A stretch of 64,000 nt of DNA from Posidonia oceanica. Lineage: Eukaryota; Streptophyta; Magnoliopsida; Alismatales; Posidoniaceae. The position numbers and the translations under genes are program-made. The stretch lies in contig JAZBRS010000057.1 in the NCBI GenBank assembly GCA_037176725.1, positions 82,357,501 through 82,421,500 on the forward strand, given 5' to 3'. Shown here piece by piece: positions 1 through 11,268 of this stretch. Under the pieces are notes generated by a model. That model had not been told where the DNA came from. It worked only from the letters and a program-made list of their open reading frames with translations, and searched no databases. Numbering within the stretch: the first letter of the stretch is position 1; the number at the start of each line of letters is the position of its first letter.

Positions 1-2319
1 AGTCGCCACCATGTCTATTATCGGGAGACAAGGAAAACTGAGGGAAATGCGTGGATTAACACGAAAAACCAAGCAAAGGATGCAATGCAAAGGAAAACAA
101 ATGCAAATGAATGCAAATGATGTGACTCATGCCTAGGATAAGGGTAATATGGTCATTACGGGCCAAAAGACTGGACAAGGACTCCTGTTACGTACGAGGA
201 AGGTGTTAGGCACCTCCGACACGCCCGAGAATCGGTCTTTCTAGACTTATGCTCGCATACACAGGGAAATGCAGGTTTGAATGCCTAAATGCCAATGAAT
301 GCCTGAATGGATGCTCAAAGGTGTGCTCTAAGTGATGGGATGCAATGCAAGGAAGTAAACGTGCAGTCTAAGTACTTAGCAACGCTGTCTGTGTTCCGAA
401 CCGGTAGAAACCTGGCTCGTGAGAACTCCAGACAGTAAGCATCACTGCCCTACATGCAAATGCAAGCGGAAAAGCAAAACGGCGGTAAAACCAAGCAATA
501 CGGGCGACATGCAAGAGAAAACATCATAAAATACGCAAAGTGATGTGAGACATAAAAGTGGCATGCGAAACGGTGCAAGAAAACAAGATCGGCATGCAAA
601 ACGGTGCAAGAAAACAAGATCGGCACGCAAAACGGTGCGAGAAAACAAGGCGGTATGGGAAACGGTGCAGAAAACAAAGCCAGCACGCAAAACGGTGCAA
701 GAAACAAGACACGCACGCAAAATGGTGCGAGAAAGCAAAGCGGCACGCAAAATGGTGCGAGAAAGCAAAGCGGCACGCGAAACGATGCAAGAAACAGAAG
801 CAGCACGCGAAACGGTGCAAGAAAGCAAAGCGGACATGCAAAATGGTGCCAAAGACAAAGTGGGCACGCAAAACGGTGTCAAAAGGGAAGCGGACACGAA
901 AAACGGTGCCAAAAGGAAAGCGGGCACGCAAAACGGTGCCAAAACAGGGAAAATAAAACATCGAGAAAGCCATGCAGATACAGATGCAAAAGGGAAGAGC
1001 AAGAGAAGCAAAGGAGAGCAAACAGCGTAAGTGTGAGAACGAATGCTGTTTAAGGACCATGCAATGTAGGTGTGAAGATCTACAAAGGGGAAGGGAAGCA
1101 AGTAGGAGGATTACCACTGTTCTGTGACCATTTCCCACCAAAGTGTCCAATGATATGTCTCGCATGCTGCCAAAAGCTCGCGATGCGATCGGATCGTGGA
1201 AAAGGGGGAAGAAAGTCGCAATTAGTAGTGAATCCAAGGGAAACTCAACACAAGGCACTAAGAGTAGGCGAAAAGAGGAGACAGAGTTGATAGATAAGAA
1301 GAGGGAGTCCTAATCTACATGCTCGAGGAAACAGAAAGCAAAAACCATGCATGCAATGCAAATGGTGTACAAATGTATGCTGTGCAGGGGTTTAGGAGGA
1401 CTTACCTTGGAAATCTGAAGCCTGATCTGAGAAATGCTTGGTCCATGTGGAAGAGCGCTCCGCCGGGGTCATACAGGTAGCTTGGTTGAGAAGATCCGGC
1501 GGCCAGATCTGAAGATATGCTGGCTTCAAGGCAGAGGGGCCAGAACAGGGGAGAAAAATGGATCTAGGTATAAAGGAGGTCCTAGGGGTGTGCAAAACAG
1601 GTCCTCCCATGTAAATAGGAGCTAAGTATGCTTAAGTGTGTGCAAAAATGCCAGATGCAAAGATGGCATGGGTGCAAATGCATGCAGGAATGCAAGAAAG
1701 GACCTAAGAATGACTTTTCAGAAAACTTAGGAGTCTATATGCAAGTTTTGAAAAAGTGGGACCTAAATGCAAAGGTTTTGAAAAATTAGGGGCTTATATG
1801 CAAGGTTTTTGAAAACTAGGGGGTCTGAGTGCAATTTTACAAAATGCAGGGTTTAAAATGCAATTTAATAAGGTAAACATACATTTGAATAAGTTTTGAA
1901 ATCATGTGGATGACTAACATGCAATTTTGAAACATGTAGGGGTTGAAATGCAATTTTATAAGGAAAACTAGGATTTTGAATGGTCTGTGAATCAAATAGA
2001 GGATCTGTGTGCAATTTTTAAATATGCAGGGTCTAAAATTTAATTTTGTAAGCAAAAATATGCATTTAAATGGGTTTTTGGGAGTGGTTTTGGTTTGCAA
2101 TTTTTGGGGGTTTTTGGTGGGTTTGTTAAGTTGGAGATGGTGAGTTTTCCTATGGTTTTTGGGTAGTTTTTGGGCTTGGGTAAGAGGTGTGATTCTAGGT
2201 TAAGTTTGGGCTGGTTTTGGAGAGGATGAAAAGGAATGTGTAGGTTTGGACCTAGATTTGGATCCAGAAGTCACCAGAAGATTCCAATTGATTCAGCCTG
2301 CCAAAATGGGGTGTCAACA
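1..2319 (-). mobile_element. Element A 3' LTR, partial and internally deleted
   Basis: Ends on the plus strand with TGTCAACA at 2312-2319, the complement of the family's TGTTGACA 5' end. Its left about 170 bp lie outside the window. It matches 5' LTR 23463-29521 closely up to about 2070, where the sequence jumps from the 'tgcatttaaatg' module straight to the terminal module. About 3.5 kb present at about 25795-29275 is therefore missing. Contained modules are the conserved block 181-240, the 30-bp minisatellite at about 555-955, and repeated 'tgcaatttt' tracts at 1640-2060. The junction at 2072-2080 carries a short shared 'gtttttggga'-like string, consistent with a microhomology deletion. Confidence 0.88.
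555..955. repeat. 30-bp minisatellite inside the LTR
   Basis: Tandem copies of a roughly 30-base unit with core 'aaaacggtgcaagaaa' followed by a variable 'acaaagcggcacgc' part. The period is a multiple of three, so several frames on both strands stay open for hundreds of bases (Gln/Asn/Gly/Ala/Arg/Lys-rich on plus, Leu/His/Arg/Phe/Ala/Cys-rich on minus). These frames are taken as by-products, not genes. The same array sits at the same place in every LTR copy with a different number of units. Confidence 0.88.
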
Positions 2320-2333
2320 GATGCCTCTCCCTG
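2320..2333 (-). promoter_or_regulatory. Polypurine tract of element A
   Basis: Read on the minus strand, CAGGGAGAGGCATC lies directly against the TGTTGACA start of the 3' LTR. Such a purine-rich run is the usual plus-strand primer for reverse transcription. Element C has the near-identical string at the same place (50577-50590). Confidence 0.75.
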
Positions 2334-2852
2334 AGCGAGGTCAAGTGAAGCTAGGCTGTTGCTCAGGGTTGACAAGACACCCCATCTGACCAACGAGAGT
2401 AGAAGATTGCTATTGGCGTGAGTTACTTATTCAGCAGATGCACCGAAAGTCGTAGCTCGTTGCCGCAATGCAAAGTGTAGATGCAGATGGATGAGATGCT
2501 ATGTATGTAATGCATTCTATTGCAAATGCAATGCAAATGTTAGCGCAAAAGTTAGTACAGCTAAGAATGCTGATGCAGCACAAGATGATGATGATGTTGG
2601 ACTAATATGCAGTGCTGGAAAGAAAAGTGCAAAGATGATGCCAAAGAAGAATGCTAAAAGAGAAACGCGATGTAGCACAAAGACCTGGCAGGCAGGCCAA
2701 ACTTGCGCGACAAGGCGAGAAAGAAAAGTGCAGCTTATCCCCGCCCGGGGAGCAAGCTAGCAAAAAGGCACGCGAGGGGAGAGGGGCCGACTCTCCTATC
2801 GCAAGGGGATGCGGGACTTTACCTTCCTGGGACAAAGTCGCGCGAAGAGGGT
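2334..2852. other. Element A 3' UTR, unique part next to the PPT
   Basis: About 520 bases of 3' UTR shared with element C (50590-51100). It includes 'tcagggttgac..agacacc', a stretch of short 'atgcaaatgcaatg' words, and a purine-rich GC segment at 2690-2790. No gene is convincing here: the short open frames at 2491-2854 overlap each other on both strands and are not conserved in C. Confidence 0.6.
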
Positions 2853-3917
2853 GATAAGATGTTGGACTTATCGGCTGGATAGTTTACGGTCCTATCAACC
2901 GGAAGCGATAGTTTACGGGCCTATCAATCGGAAGCGATAGTTTACAGACCTATCAACCAGAAGCGATAGTTTACGGTCCTATCAACCGGAGGGTGCAGTT
3001 GTGAGTGATAGTTACTGAATATCAGCCGTAAAACATGATTGTGCAGGATAGTTTACGGTCCTATCAACTGGAAGCGATAGTTTACGGGCCTATCAACCGA
3101 GAGCGATAGTTTACGGGCCTATCAACCGAGAGCGATAGTTTACGGTCCTATCAACCGGAAGCACAATCCATGAGTGATAGTTACTGGTTATCAGTCGTAT
3201 AACGTAAATGCCAGAGAATGATAGTTTACGGTCCTAGCAACCGGAAGCGATAGTTTACGGTCCTATCAACCGGAAGCGATAGTTTACGGGCCTATCAACC
3301 GGGAGCGATAGTTTACGGTCCTATCAACCGGAAAGGGCATTTGCGAGTGATAGTTACTAGATATCAGCCGTATAACATGATTGGCGCAGCGATAGTTTAC
3401 GGTCCTATCAACCGGAAGCGATAGTTTATGGGCCTATCAACCGGGAGCGATAGTTTACGGGCCTATCAACCGGGAGCGATAGTTTACGGTCCTATCAACC
3501 GGAAAGCGCAATCATGAGGGATAGTTACTGGTTATCAGCCGTATAATGCAATTGCAGGTGATAGTTTACGGTCCTATCAACCGGAAGCGATAGTTTACGG
3601 GCCTATCAACCGGAGCGATACTTTACGGACCTATCAACCGGAAGTGATAGTTTACGGTCCTATCAACCGGAAAGAGCAATTGCAAGGGATAGTTACTGGA
3701 TATTAGCCGTATAACGTAATTGCAAGTGATAGTTTTGGATATCAGCCAAGGATGAGTTTTGGATCATCAGCTAGAGAATGATAGTTTACGGCCTTATCAA
3801 CCGGAAGGTGCAATTACGAGGGACAGTTACTAGATGTCAGCCGTATAACACAACTGCGGGATAGTTTTGGATATCAGCCCAAGGTGATAGTTTATGGTCC
3901 TATCAACCGGAAAGAGC
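2853..3917. repeat. GATAG-type hairpin tandem array, element A 3' UTR
   Basis: Dominant unit is 29 bases: gatagtttacggtcctatc followed by aaccggaagc. GATAG and CTATC can pair around a 9-nt loop (for example 2907-2925). Interspersed are units of the type GATA-gttactgga-TATC-agccgtataac and one GACA-gttactaga-TGTC (3822-3838), plus GATGA-type units near 3750. Together they form a higher-order period of very roughly 170-200 bases. Tandem repeats in the hypervariable 3' UTR are known for Tat/Ogre elements and can seed satellites; the shared dyad layout is what is seen here. Confidence 0.9.
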
Positions 3918-3937
3918 AGTGATTGATTGATTGATTG

Positions 3938-3970
<33 letters not shown>

Positions 3971-3993
3971 GATTGATTGATTGATTGATTGAT
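3918..3993. repeat. (TTGA)n microsatellite
   Basis: Near-perfect tetranucleotide run of ttga/gatt, broken twice by 'gatgattg'. It separates the GATAG array from the GATAAG array in the same order as in element C (52166-52202), where it is shorter. Confidence 0.92.
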
Positions 3994-4046
3994 AAGAAAA
4001 AGAGTGATTGATTGATAAGAAAAAGATTGGTTGAAAGAGATTGATA

Positions 4047-4440
4047 AGAAAAAGACTGATAAGATATCGGACTTATCGACCGACAAAGGGAAAGAAATGA
4101 TAAGATATCGGACTTATCGGCCGACAAACGGAAAGAGATGCTAAGATATCAGACTTATCGGCCGACAAATGAATAAAAGAATAGAATGATAAGATATCGA
4201 ACTTATCGGTCGGCAAAGAGAGGATGAAAGAATGATAAGATATCGGACTTATCAGCCGGCAAAGGGAAAGAGATGATAAGATATCGGACTTATCGACCGG
4301 CAAATGAATAAAAGAATAGAATGATAAGATATCGGACTTATCGACCGGCAAAGAGAGGATGAAGGAATGATAAGATATCGGACTTATTGGCCGGCAAAGG
4401 GAAAGAGATGATAAGATATCGGACTTATCGGCTGGCAAAT
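4047..4440. repeat. GATAAG-type hairpin tandem array, element A 3' UTR
   Basis: Units carry gataagatatcggacttatc, where GATAAG and CTTATC form a 6-bp inverted repeat with an 8-nt loop, followed by 'ggccggcaaag' and a purine-rich spacer with units every 40-60 bases. GATAAG is also the core of the plant I-box, so a DNA-binding role is possible as well as an RNA hairpin. The matching array in C is at 52201-52580. Confidence 0.9.
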
Positions 4441-5026
4441 GAATGAGTTTCGCGAGAGCGAGTCATCCCATGATACTAGGAATATCACGGGGGAAAGAGA
4501 GGGGGAATGATACCAAGAGGTGATCAAAAGATGCCCTTGGTATCAGGATGATACCAGGGGTTGGCCAGCGCGTCCTTGGCATCAAAAACAGAGGTGAAGA
4601 CAAAACTGTCGTGTTTGCCAGACGAGTAGTTTGGGGTACCAGCCCGATGATGACAGGTTGACGAACCTATCGTCGGGCAGTTGCGGGTGCCAGCCTAAGG
4701 ATGACAGGTTGACGGACCTATCGTCGGGCAGTTGGGGGTGCCAGCCTGGGGATGAAGATCCGGATGACGGTGCTCGGCAGCTTTGCTTGTTTGGATGTCA
4801 TGGGTCAGCACTTGGGTTGATTGAGGAGGACTTTCCTGCAGTGTTCGACAGCAAGTCTGGCTAGGGGCCCTGCAGATATGATTGATATGATCATGCATGC
4901 ACTTGTAGCAGATTTGGAATGCAAACAGGTGGCTCAAAACGCCTTTGTATTGATTGGACTTGATTACATGCCTGTGGCAGGCCAAAAGTTTACAGCATAA
5001 AACAAGCAGACAGCTACATGGACGTT
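4441..5026. other. Element A 3' UTR with larger inverted repeats
   Basis: Holds gataccaag / cttggtatc arms (about 4509-4553), then gatacc / ggtatc and gataccaggg copies (4540-4590). Two copies of a 'gacaggttgac..acctatcgtcgggcag' unit with internal dyads follow at about 4648-4735. The order matches element C at 52595-52760. No coding region is convincing; P3 starts its stop codon at the right edge. Confidence 0.6.
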
Positions 5027-5648
5027 CTAGTCGGTCCGGGCTTTCTTTGCCTTTTTGGAGTCAAGGAACTGGGGAGCACCAGGAGGTATCTCACTGATAG
5101 GCCAGAATGCTTGTACCTCCGTCATATATTCGGGAGTGCATCCTGAGCCTTGTGCAGATGCCAGGTCAGTAGACCGCACTCCATGTTGCATAAGATCAGC
5201 CAGCTTAGTTGTAGCAGATGTTGAACCATATGGATATGTCTGAAGAAGTCTTGGGGCTGTGCTGTCTATGAAAGCGCCCTACTGGAGGCCGAACTGCCGC
5301 ATGACCCGGATGGAGTGATACCCCACGCTTCTGGTGAATCCAGGCAGCACCACGAGTCGCGCATCGCGGGTATCGAAGAAGATGGTAAAAGGCTCAGCCG
5401 CAGATGGGATGATGCGCCATGTGACGGTGTCGTCCGTCAGCTCAGATAGCTTCTTGTATTCTTCGGGGATGCTCTTGATTGTCCTGGCGTGGCCGCTATT
5501 GCAGTATGTTTTGATAGCGTGGCCCCGGGGGCGCAGCAAGTTCAGCTCAAGGTGTGCAGCCAGCCAGATCTGTACTAGGACTCTGCAACCATGAAAGTGG
5601 CAGCAGCGGTGGGAGATGCGGTCCAGTCTGCAATATGTTTTAGCCAAG
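5027..5648 (-). pseudogene. P3 C-terminal part: PMD/DUF7745-like plant gene inside element A
   Basis: Second half of a minus-strand gene whose first half is 11269-11854. The two are split by solo LTR E. The bases ccaag at 5644-5648 repeat 11269-11273. Counting both parts and discounting one target copy gives exactly 1203 nt, 401 codons. Visible protein includes RISHRCCHFHGCRVLVQIW, a pattern of PMD/DUF7745-type proteins, and RVMRQFGLQ followed by a TAG (5279-5281) and then GAF; the family has R-V-L-R-Q-F-G-x-x-Q-G there, so CAG to TAG is likely. The frame ends with a Lys-rich tail (KKAKKART) and TAG at 5027-5029. A homologous tail remains in element C (53029-53147). Function unknown; some PMD proteins act in silencing. 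Confidence 0.72.
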
Positions 5649-6289
5649 TGTAGCGATCCCGATCGGAATCAGGCTCGCTATTAGCGGCGATTGGATCCGA
5701 GGAAGAGGCTCGACTCGAAAACACTTAAAATCGAGGAGAAAAGAGAAAGATAAGACAAATCAGAGTCGCCACCATGTCTATTAACGGGAGACAAGGAAAA
5801 CCAGGGGAAATGCGTGAATTAACACGCAAAACCAAGCAAGAAATGCAAAGCAAAGGAAACAAATGCAAATACATGCAAACGAGATGACTCTAGCCTAGGA
5901 TAAGGGCAGTATGGTCATTGCGGGCCAAAAGACAGGGCAAGGACTCCTGTTACGTGAGGGGAAGGTGTTAGGCACCCCCGACACGCCCGAGAATCGGTCT
6001 TTCTAGGCTTACGCTCGCATACGCAGGGAAACGCGGAATTGAATGCCTATGTGCCTATGAATGCCTAAATGAATGCTCAAGGTGTGCTCTAAGTGGAGAG
6101 ATGCAGGGCAAAGAAGTAAACGTGCTGTCTAAGTGCTCAGCTACGCTGTCTGTGTTCCGAACTGGGCGAAACCTGGCTCGTGAGAACTCCAGGCAGTGAG
6201 CATCACAGCCCTATATGCAAATGCAAGCAAAAAAAGCAAAACAACGGCAAAACCATGCAATGCGATCGACATGCAAGAGAAAACGGCGT

Positions 6290-6530
6290 AAAGCACGCAA
6301 AACGAGGCAAAAAACAAGAAAGCGCGCAAAACGGTGTAAAAGGACAAGGTCGGCACGCAAAACGGGCGAGAAAGCAAGGCGGCACGCAAATCGGTGCAAA
6401 AGGCGATGACGGGCACGCAAAACTGTGCCAAAAATAGGGCGAGCGCGCAAAACGACGCGAAAGACAAAGCAGGCACGCAAAACGGTGTCAAAACGAGAAC
6501 GGGCACGCAAAACGGTGCCAAAAGCTGCGA
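6290..6530. repeat. Degenerate copy of the LTR minisatellite in solo LTR E
   Basis: About eight diverged 30-base units with core 'acgcaaaacggtg'. They are less regular than in the other LTRs and with fewer units. It lies at the same distance from the left LTR end as the other arrays. Confidence 0.8.
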
Positions 6531-8269
6531 GATAAAACCTCGGAAAAGCTGTGCGAATGCAAATGCAAGGAAAAGATTAGAAGCAATAAAAGGAGAAGCA
6601 GAACAGCGCATGTGTGAGAACAGGCGCTGTTCGGGGCCACACAGAGTAGGTGTGAAGACCTACAAAGGGGAGAGTGAGCAAACGGGGGGATTACCACCTC
6701 TTTTGCGACCGTTTCCCACTAAACCGTTCCACGATGTGTCTCGCATGCTGCCCAAAGCTCGCGATGCGATCGGATCGTGGAAAAGGGGGAAGAAAGTCAC
6801 ATTAAGTGGTGAATCTAGGGAAAACTCAACACAAAACGCCCAAGAATACGCGAAACAGGGATCTGAGTTGATAGACAAGAAGAAGAGGTCCTATTCTACA
6901 TGCTCAAAGAGACAGAAATCGAAAACGAGGAAAACTATGCAAATGGCATGCAAATGATTGCAATGCAGGAGTTCAGGAGGACATACCTGGAAATCCGGGA
7001 GCCTGATCTGAGATCTGCTTGGTCCATGCTGAAGAGTGCTTCGCTGCGGTCGTCTGGGTAGCTTATTTGAGAAGATCCAAGGGCCGGATTGGAAGATATC
7101 GCAGCTTCAAGGCAGAGGGGCCAGAACAGGGGAGAAGAACAGATCTAAGTGTTCAGGAGGTCCTAGGGATGTGCAAAAGGTCCTCCCAAGTGAAGGGGAA
7201 CTAAAGGTGCTTAGTGTGTGCAAAGGGATGCTAAAAATGCAAAGCTAAATGAATGCAGGATGCATGCAAGATGCAAGAAAAGACAAGAGGGGAATTTTTA
7301 GAAAAACAGAGGTTCAAATGCCATTTTTGAAAAGAGAAGGGGGCTAAATGCAAATTTTCAAAAAAGGATGGGGCCCACAGGAGAGAGTTTTGAAAACAGG
7401 AGAGGGCAGAGGGTTATTTTGCAAAAGATTGGGTTCAGAAAGCTATTTTGAAAAGAGGGCATGCATTGGAAGAAGTTTTGAAAACAAATGGAAATCAGAG
7501 GGTAATTTTGGAAAAAACTAGGGTCTAAAGTGCAAATTTTCCAGAAAACAGGGTTCTGGGGAGTCTGGGAATGCAAGTGGAGGGTCTACATGCAATTTTG
7601 TAAGCATAGGAGCTAAGATGCAACTTTAGGGGTAAAACAGTCTTTTTACATGATTTTTAAAGGATGCAAGGACCTATGTGTAATTTTTGAATCATGCAGG
7701 GGTCAAATATGCAATTTTATATGGTAAACATGCTCTGAAATCAGAAGACAGGACTGATGTGCAATTTTTGGGAAAAACAGGGTTAAAAATGTAATGCAAT
7801 AAGCAAAAATGCATGCAAAATATTACTGTCCATTTAAAATGGACCTACATGCAAAAATGCAAAACCATGAGGTAAAATATGCAATGCAGTATGCAAAAAT
7901 TAAAAATGAAACCTAAGTTACTAGAGTGCACAGGACCTAGATGCAAAAACAACGAAATGCAGGGACACAGAATGCAATTTTATATGGTAAAAATGATGCA
8001 TTTAAATGAACTGATTTAATGCAGGACCTATATGCAAAAATGGAAACCAAAGGGGCTAAAACACAAAAAATTACAACTAAACAGCACAGTAAAAGGACTG
8101 GGATGTAAATACAGAAAAGCAGGAATAATTAAAGCAATTTTGCATGGTTTTAAATTAAAAACTAAGCAGATTAAAAGGCATAAGGACCAGAATGCAAAAA
8201 TGAAATAACTTAAGGCAGACATGCAATATTCACACAGAAACTTTATAATTGGAAAAATAAAGGAACAGT

Positions 8270-9520
8270 GACTTGCCGGCGATGGTAGGTACTGTAGCAG
8301 TAAGCTACCGGACCTTAGCACCGCCGGCACAGGGGGCTTGTGGAGGCGCTGATCGGCGGGAGCTGGAGCTGACGTCCGTGTGGAGCTCCGGGGACCGTCG
8401 GGGCGACGTTCCGTTGGCTGGAGCATCGGGAAGAGCGGAGGCCGGCGCCGGAGAAGAAGCTCTGTCCGGCGAGTCGCGATCGGAGCAGGAAGGCCGGAGA
8501 CTTGCTTCTGGACGGCGGAAAAGCAGCAGAGGAAGGAGAGAGAGCGGAGGAGGTGAAGAAATACCTGTCTTCGCGTCTAGTGCGTCCTCCCAACCTCAGC
8601 AGTGTCGGAGCTGGCCGGCGACGCTCGTCTGGTTGCAGCGGCGATCTCCAGCGGCTCGCGGTGGCTGGGACTTCCTCAGGGGGTGCTTCTGGTGCTTCTC
8701 AGTCGATCAGACGGAGGTTCTGCAGCTCGACAGAAGATCCGGCGCTTTTGGGTTCTCAGAAAGGAACCGGAGATGGAGGGTGGCTGTTGCTGCTCGTCCG
8801 GTGGAGTGGAGCCCTCCGGGAGGTAGCTGGAGGTCCGAGGAGTGGTTCTGGATTGCTGGATGGGATTTCTGGAAGGTGTGGAGAGAGTTTGGGAGTTGGG
8901 TCCGATTTTGGTCAGTGGAGAAGGCAAGTGTTTGTTGTGGATTTCTCGGTCTGTGGTGGAGGATGGGGCTGAAGGTAAGGTGCTTCTGGAAGGTGAAGTT
9001 CAGGCGAGTCTCTAGGTGGATTTTGGGAGAAGGTTGTGGGCTGGAGTGGAGGGAATTGCTGAGGGGAGTTGTGTTGGGTTCTGGTTGGTGTTCAGGGTGA
9101 TTTGAAGGTGTTTCGTGCAGTGAAAAGGCAATGGGATGGTGGAGGAGGAATGCTGGTTTGCTGGGTGAATTTGGGGGATGAAAATGGAAGGGAATTCGAG
9201 GCTGGAACGGGCTGGTTTCGGGGGAGAAAGAAGGGAAGGTTCTACTGGATTCAGAGGGTGAAGAAGTGGGAAGTTTGCGGGAGAATTCTCTGGATTTCTC
9301 AGCTCTCTCTCTCAGGTGGCGAAAAGGCGATGAAGGAGGATTGAAGGGCTGGCTTTTATCAGGAGGAGGGGACTGCTGGGCGCGAGCTGGTGGTTTGAAT
9401 TCCACCGGCGGCACTGCAGCAGAAACGACGGGCGTCGGCGAGGCGACTGGCATTCAATGCCTCCCAGAAATGGTGCTGAGAGAAGAGAGGAGCGGCGAGC
9501 TCTGTAGGTGATCTGATGGA
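8270..9520. other. GC-rich central LTR segment (solo LTR E), no supported gene
   Basis: About 1.25 kb of GC-rich sequence with many ccgg/cggcg words. Homologous segments in the other LTRs (26330-27720, 47440-48960, 63020-64000) look less similar to one another than the rest of the LTR. Open frames of up to 275 codons occur on both strands here (for example 8707-9453 minus, Pro/Ser-rich). They are not kept open in the other LTRs, so I take them as chance. Confidence 0.55.
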
Positions 9521-10796
9521 GAGGGAGAGCTTGAAAATTAAAAAGGAGAGGGAGCCCTGTAGCTGGCCGCTCGTGGGAGAGAAGCTGAGGAAAAAAAATG
9601 CAGAAGGTGGGGAAGAAGGAGGAAGAAGGAGGCCGGACTGTGGGCCGAAGGAAAAAGAAATAAAAGAAAAAAGAAAAACAGGCTGGATTGGGCCCAGTAA
9701 GGAAAGGAAAGAAAGAAAAAGAGAAGTAAGAAAGAAGAGAGGGTAGAATGGGAAAAATAAAATTAGTAAAAAGGAACTAAAAATAAATAAAAATACTAGA
9801 AAGGTTGTGATGTGAATTAGGGTTTTAATTAAATTTTTTAATGGCCATTTTGGGTTGATTAATGTGTTTTGGGCTTGATTAGGGTTTTAGGGTTTTGGTT
9901 TTGCTTTTAATTAGTTTTCACTTGATTAAATGTTTGTTAAACCTTTTTTAAATTGTTTTAAAAATTGTGTTTCCCTTGTTGGACACTTAGGATATTGATT
10001 AGGATTTTTTAGGATTTATTTTCGTATTAATCAAGGTTGTTTTCAGGTTTTTAAGTTTTAGTCTCCATAGGGTTTTTTCTTTCTTAAGTCTTTTAAATTA
10101 TGCCTTGATTTTTATTTGTTGATTTTTCTTGAAGTTTTTAGTTAGATTTTTCTGGTTTGATGGGGTGTTTTTTAAGTCTTTCTTAATGTGTTTTTCTTTT
10201 CCTTTTAATTAAGCTTTTTAATTTGTTTTTTTTTCTTAAGTTTGTTAGGTTAAGTCTTTTGCTTCTTTAATTACTTGTTTTAATGTTTGTTTTTTGATTC
10301 TTCTTTTTAGGGTTTGTTTTTTAATTCTTCTGATGGGGTTTTTACTTTTGGTGGGTTTTGATTTCATTTTAGTTTTTTTTCTTGATTTTTCAGTGTTTTC
10401 TTTTGATTTGTTTTGCATTTTTTTAGCTTACATGCTTGGTTTTCTTTTTAGCTTGATTTAGTTAAGTTTAGGTTTTTAATTGCTTGTTTAATGTTTTTTA
10501 ATTGTTTTTCTTAGGGTTCTGATTTGTTTCTTTTATGTTTTGGGGTTTTATAGATTTTTAGGGGTTTTTATGGATTTTTGCAAAAGAGAGAAGAGGAAAA
10601 GAGAAGGAGGAAAGAAATGGAAAAATGAGGGAGATAAAAGGAAAAGAGATAGGTTGGAGGAAAAGGATTTTTTTGAAAATTAGGGAAAGTGTTAAAAATA
10701 AAGTAAAAATGGGAATAAGATAGAGGAAGGATAGAAGCACAAAGGGGGCCCATAGCCAGACCAGAGAAGGAGCAAGAAGGGGATGAAAAGAGAGAT
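9520..10796. other. Purine-rich then T-rich LTR tract, no gene
   Basis: A run of ggaagaaggagg and gaaagaaa words at about 9520-9790 passes into a T-rich tract with 'ttaattagggtttt' words to about 10560, then a second purine-rich tract. The same order is seen at 27700-29040, 48850-50100 and, on the other strand, 61900-62990. No coding signal was seen. Confidence 0.7.
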
Positions 10797-11268
10797 GATA
10801 ATCAGGAGAGAGAGAGGAGAGAGAAAACGATAATCCCAGAGAGAGAAAAGGATAAATAGGGCAAATGAGAGGCTTAGAGGTCTTGGAATGGGATGAAAAT
10901 TGGTGAGTGGGCAGTTTAGGATTTGAGGTGTTGGTTTTGAGGTTTTGGTTTGATTCTAAGGAGGTTTTGGAGGGGTTTTAAGGTGTAGAAAAAGGGTAGT
11001 TTTACCTAAGTTTTCTAGGGTTTTTGGGAATGGTCTAGGTTTGAAAGTTTCTAAGTTCTTGGGTAGGTTTGCTAAGTGGGTGTTGGTGGGTTTTCCTATG
11101 GATTTTGGTCAGGTTTTGAGCTTGGGAAGAGGGGTAAAGGCTTAGGTCAAGTTGGCTGGTTTTGAAGGGTAAAGAGGAGGGTTAGGGTTTGGTTTGGTTT
11201 GGGTTTGAGTCCAGCAATCACTAGGAGGGCTCCAAGTGGTCCAAGCCTGCCAAGATGGGGTGTCAACA

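Larger units (their letters stand above)
5649..11268 (-). mobile_element. Solo LTR E of the same family, inserted into P3
   Basis: Starts TGTAGCGATCCC at 5649 and ends TGTCAACA at 11268. Perfect 5-bp target duplications ccaag flank it at 5644-5648 and 11269-11273. At 5,620 bp it carries every LTR module seen in 23463-29521: PBS-like string 5763-5772, conserved block 5941-6000, minisatellite about 6290-6530, 'tgcaatttt' tracts, GC-rich middle about 8270-9520, purine-rich tract about 9520-9790, T-rich tract about 9800-10560, and CT/GATTATC module 10797-10856. No PBS, gag or PPT lies beside it, so it is a solo LTR left by unequal recombination. Its left end lacks about 44 bases found in LTRs A and C. 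Confidence 0.93.

Noticed and set aside
442..1258. Cys/Phe/Leu-rich minus-strand frames and Lys/Arg-rich plus-strand frames
   Set aside because: Same minisatellite effect in LTR A; no conserved start, no family signal.
3892..4438. Minus-strand frames of repeated INQSINQS and PADKSDILS words
   Set aside because: Translations of the (TTGA)n run and the GATAAG array; not genes.
2853..4440. CRISPR-like direct repeats with about 29-bp units
   Set aside because: No unique spacers, adjacent units are nearly identical, several unit types are mixed, and the context is the 3' UTR of a plant retroelement.
8273..9453. Frames of 248-275 codons on both strands in the GC-rich middle of solo LTR E
   Set aside because: Low-complexity Pro/Ser or Arg/Gly/Trp composition; not preserved in the homologous LTR segments at 26330-27720 or 47440-48960.
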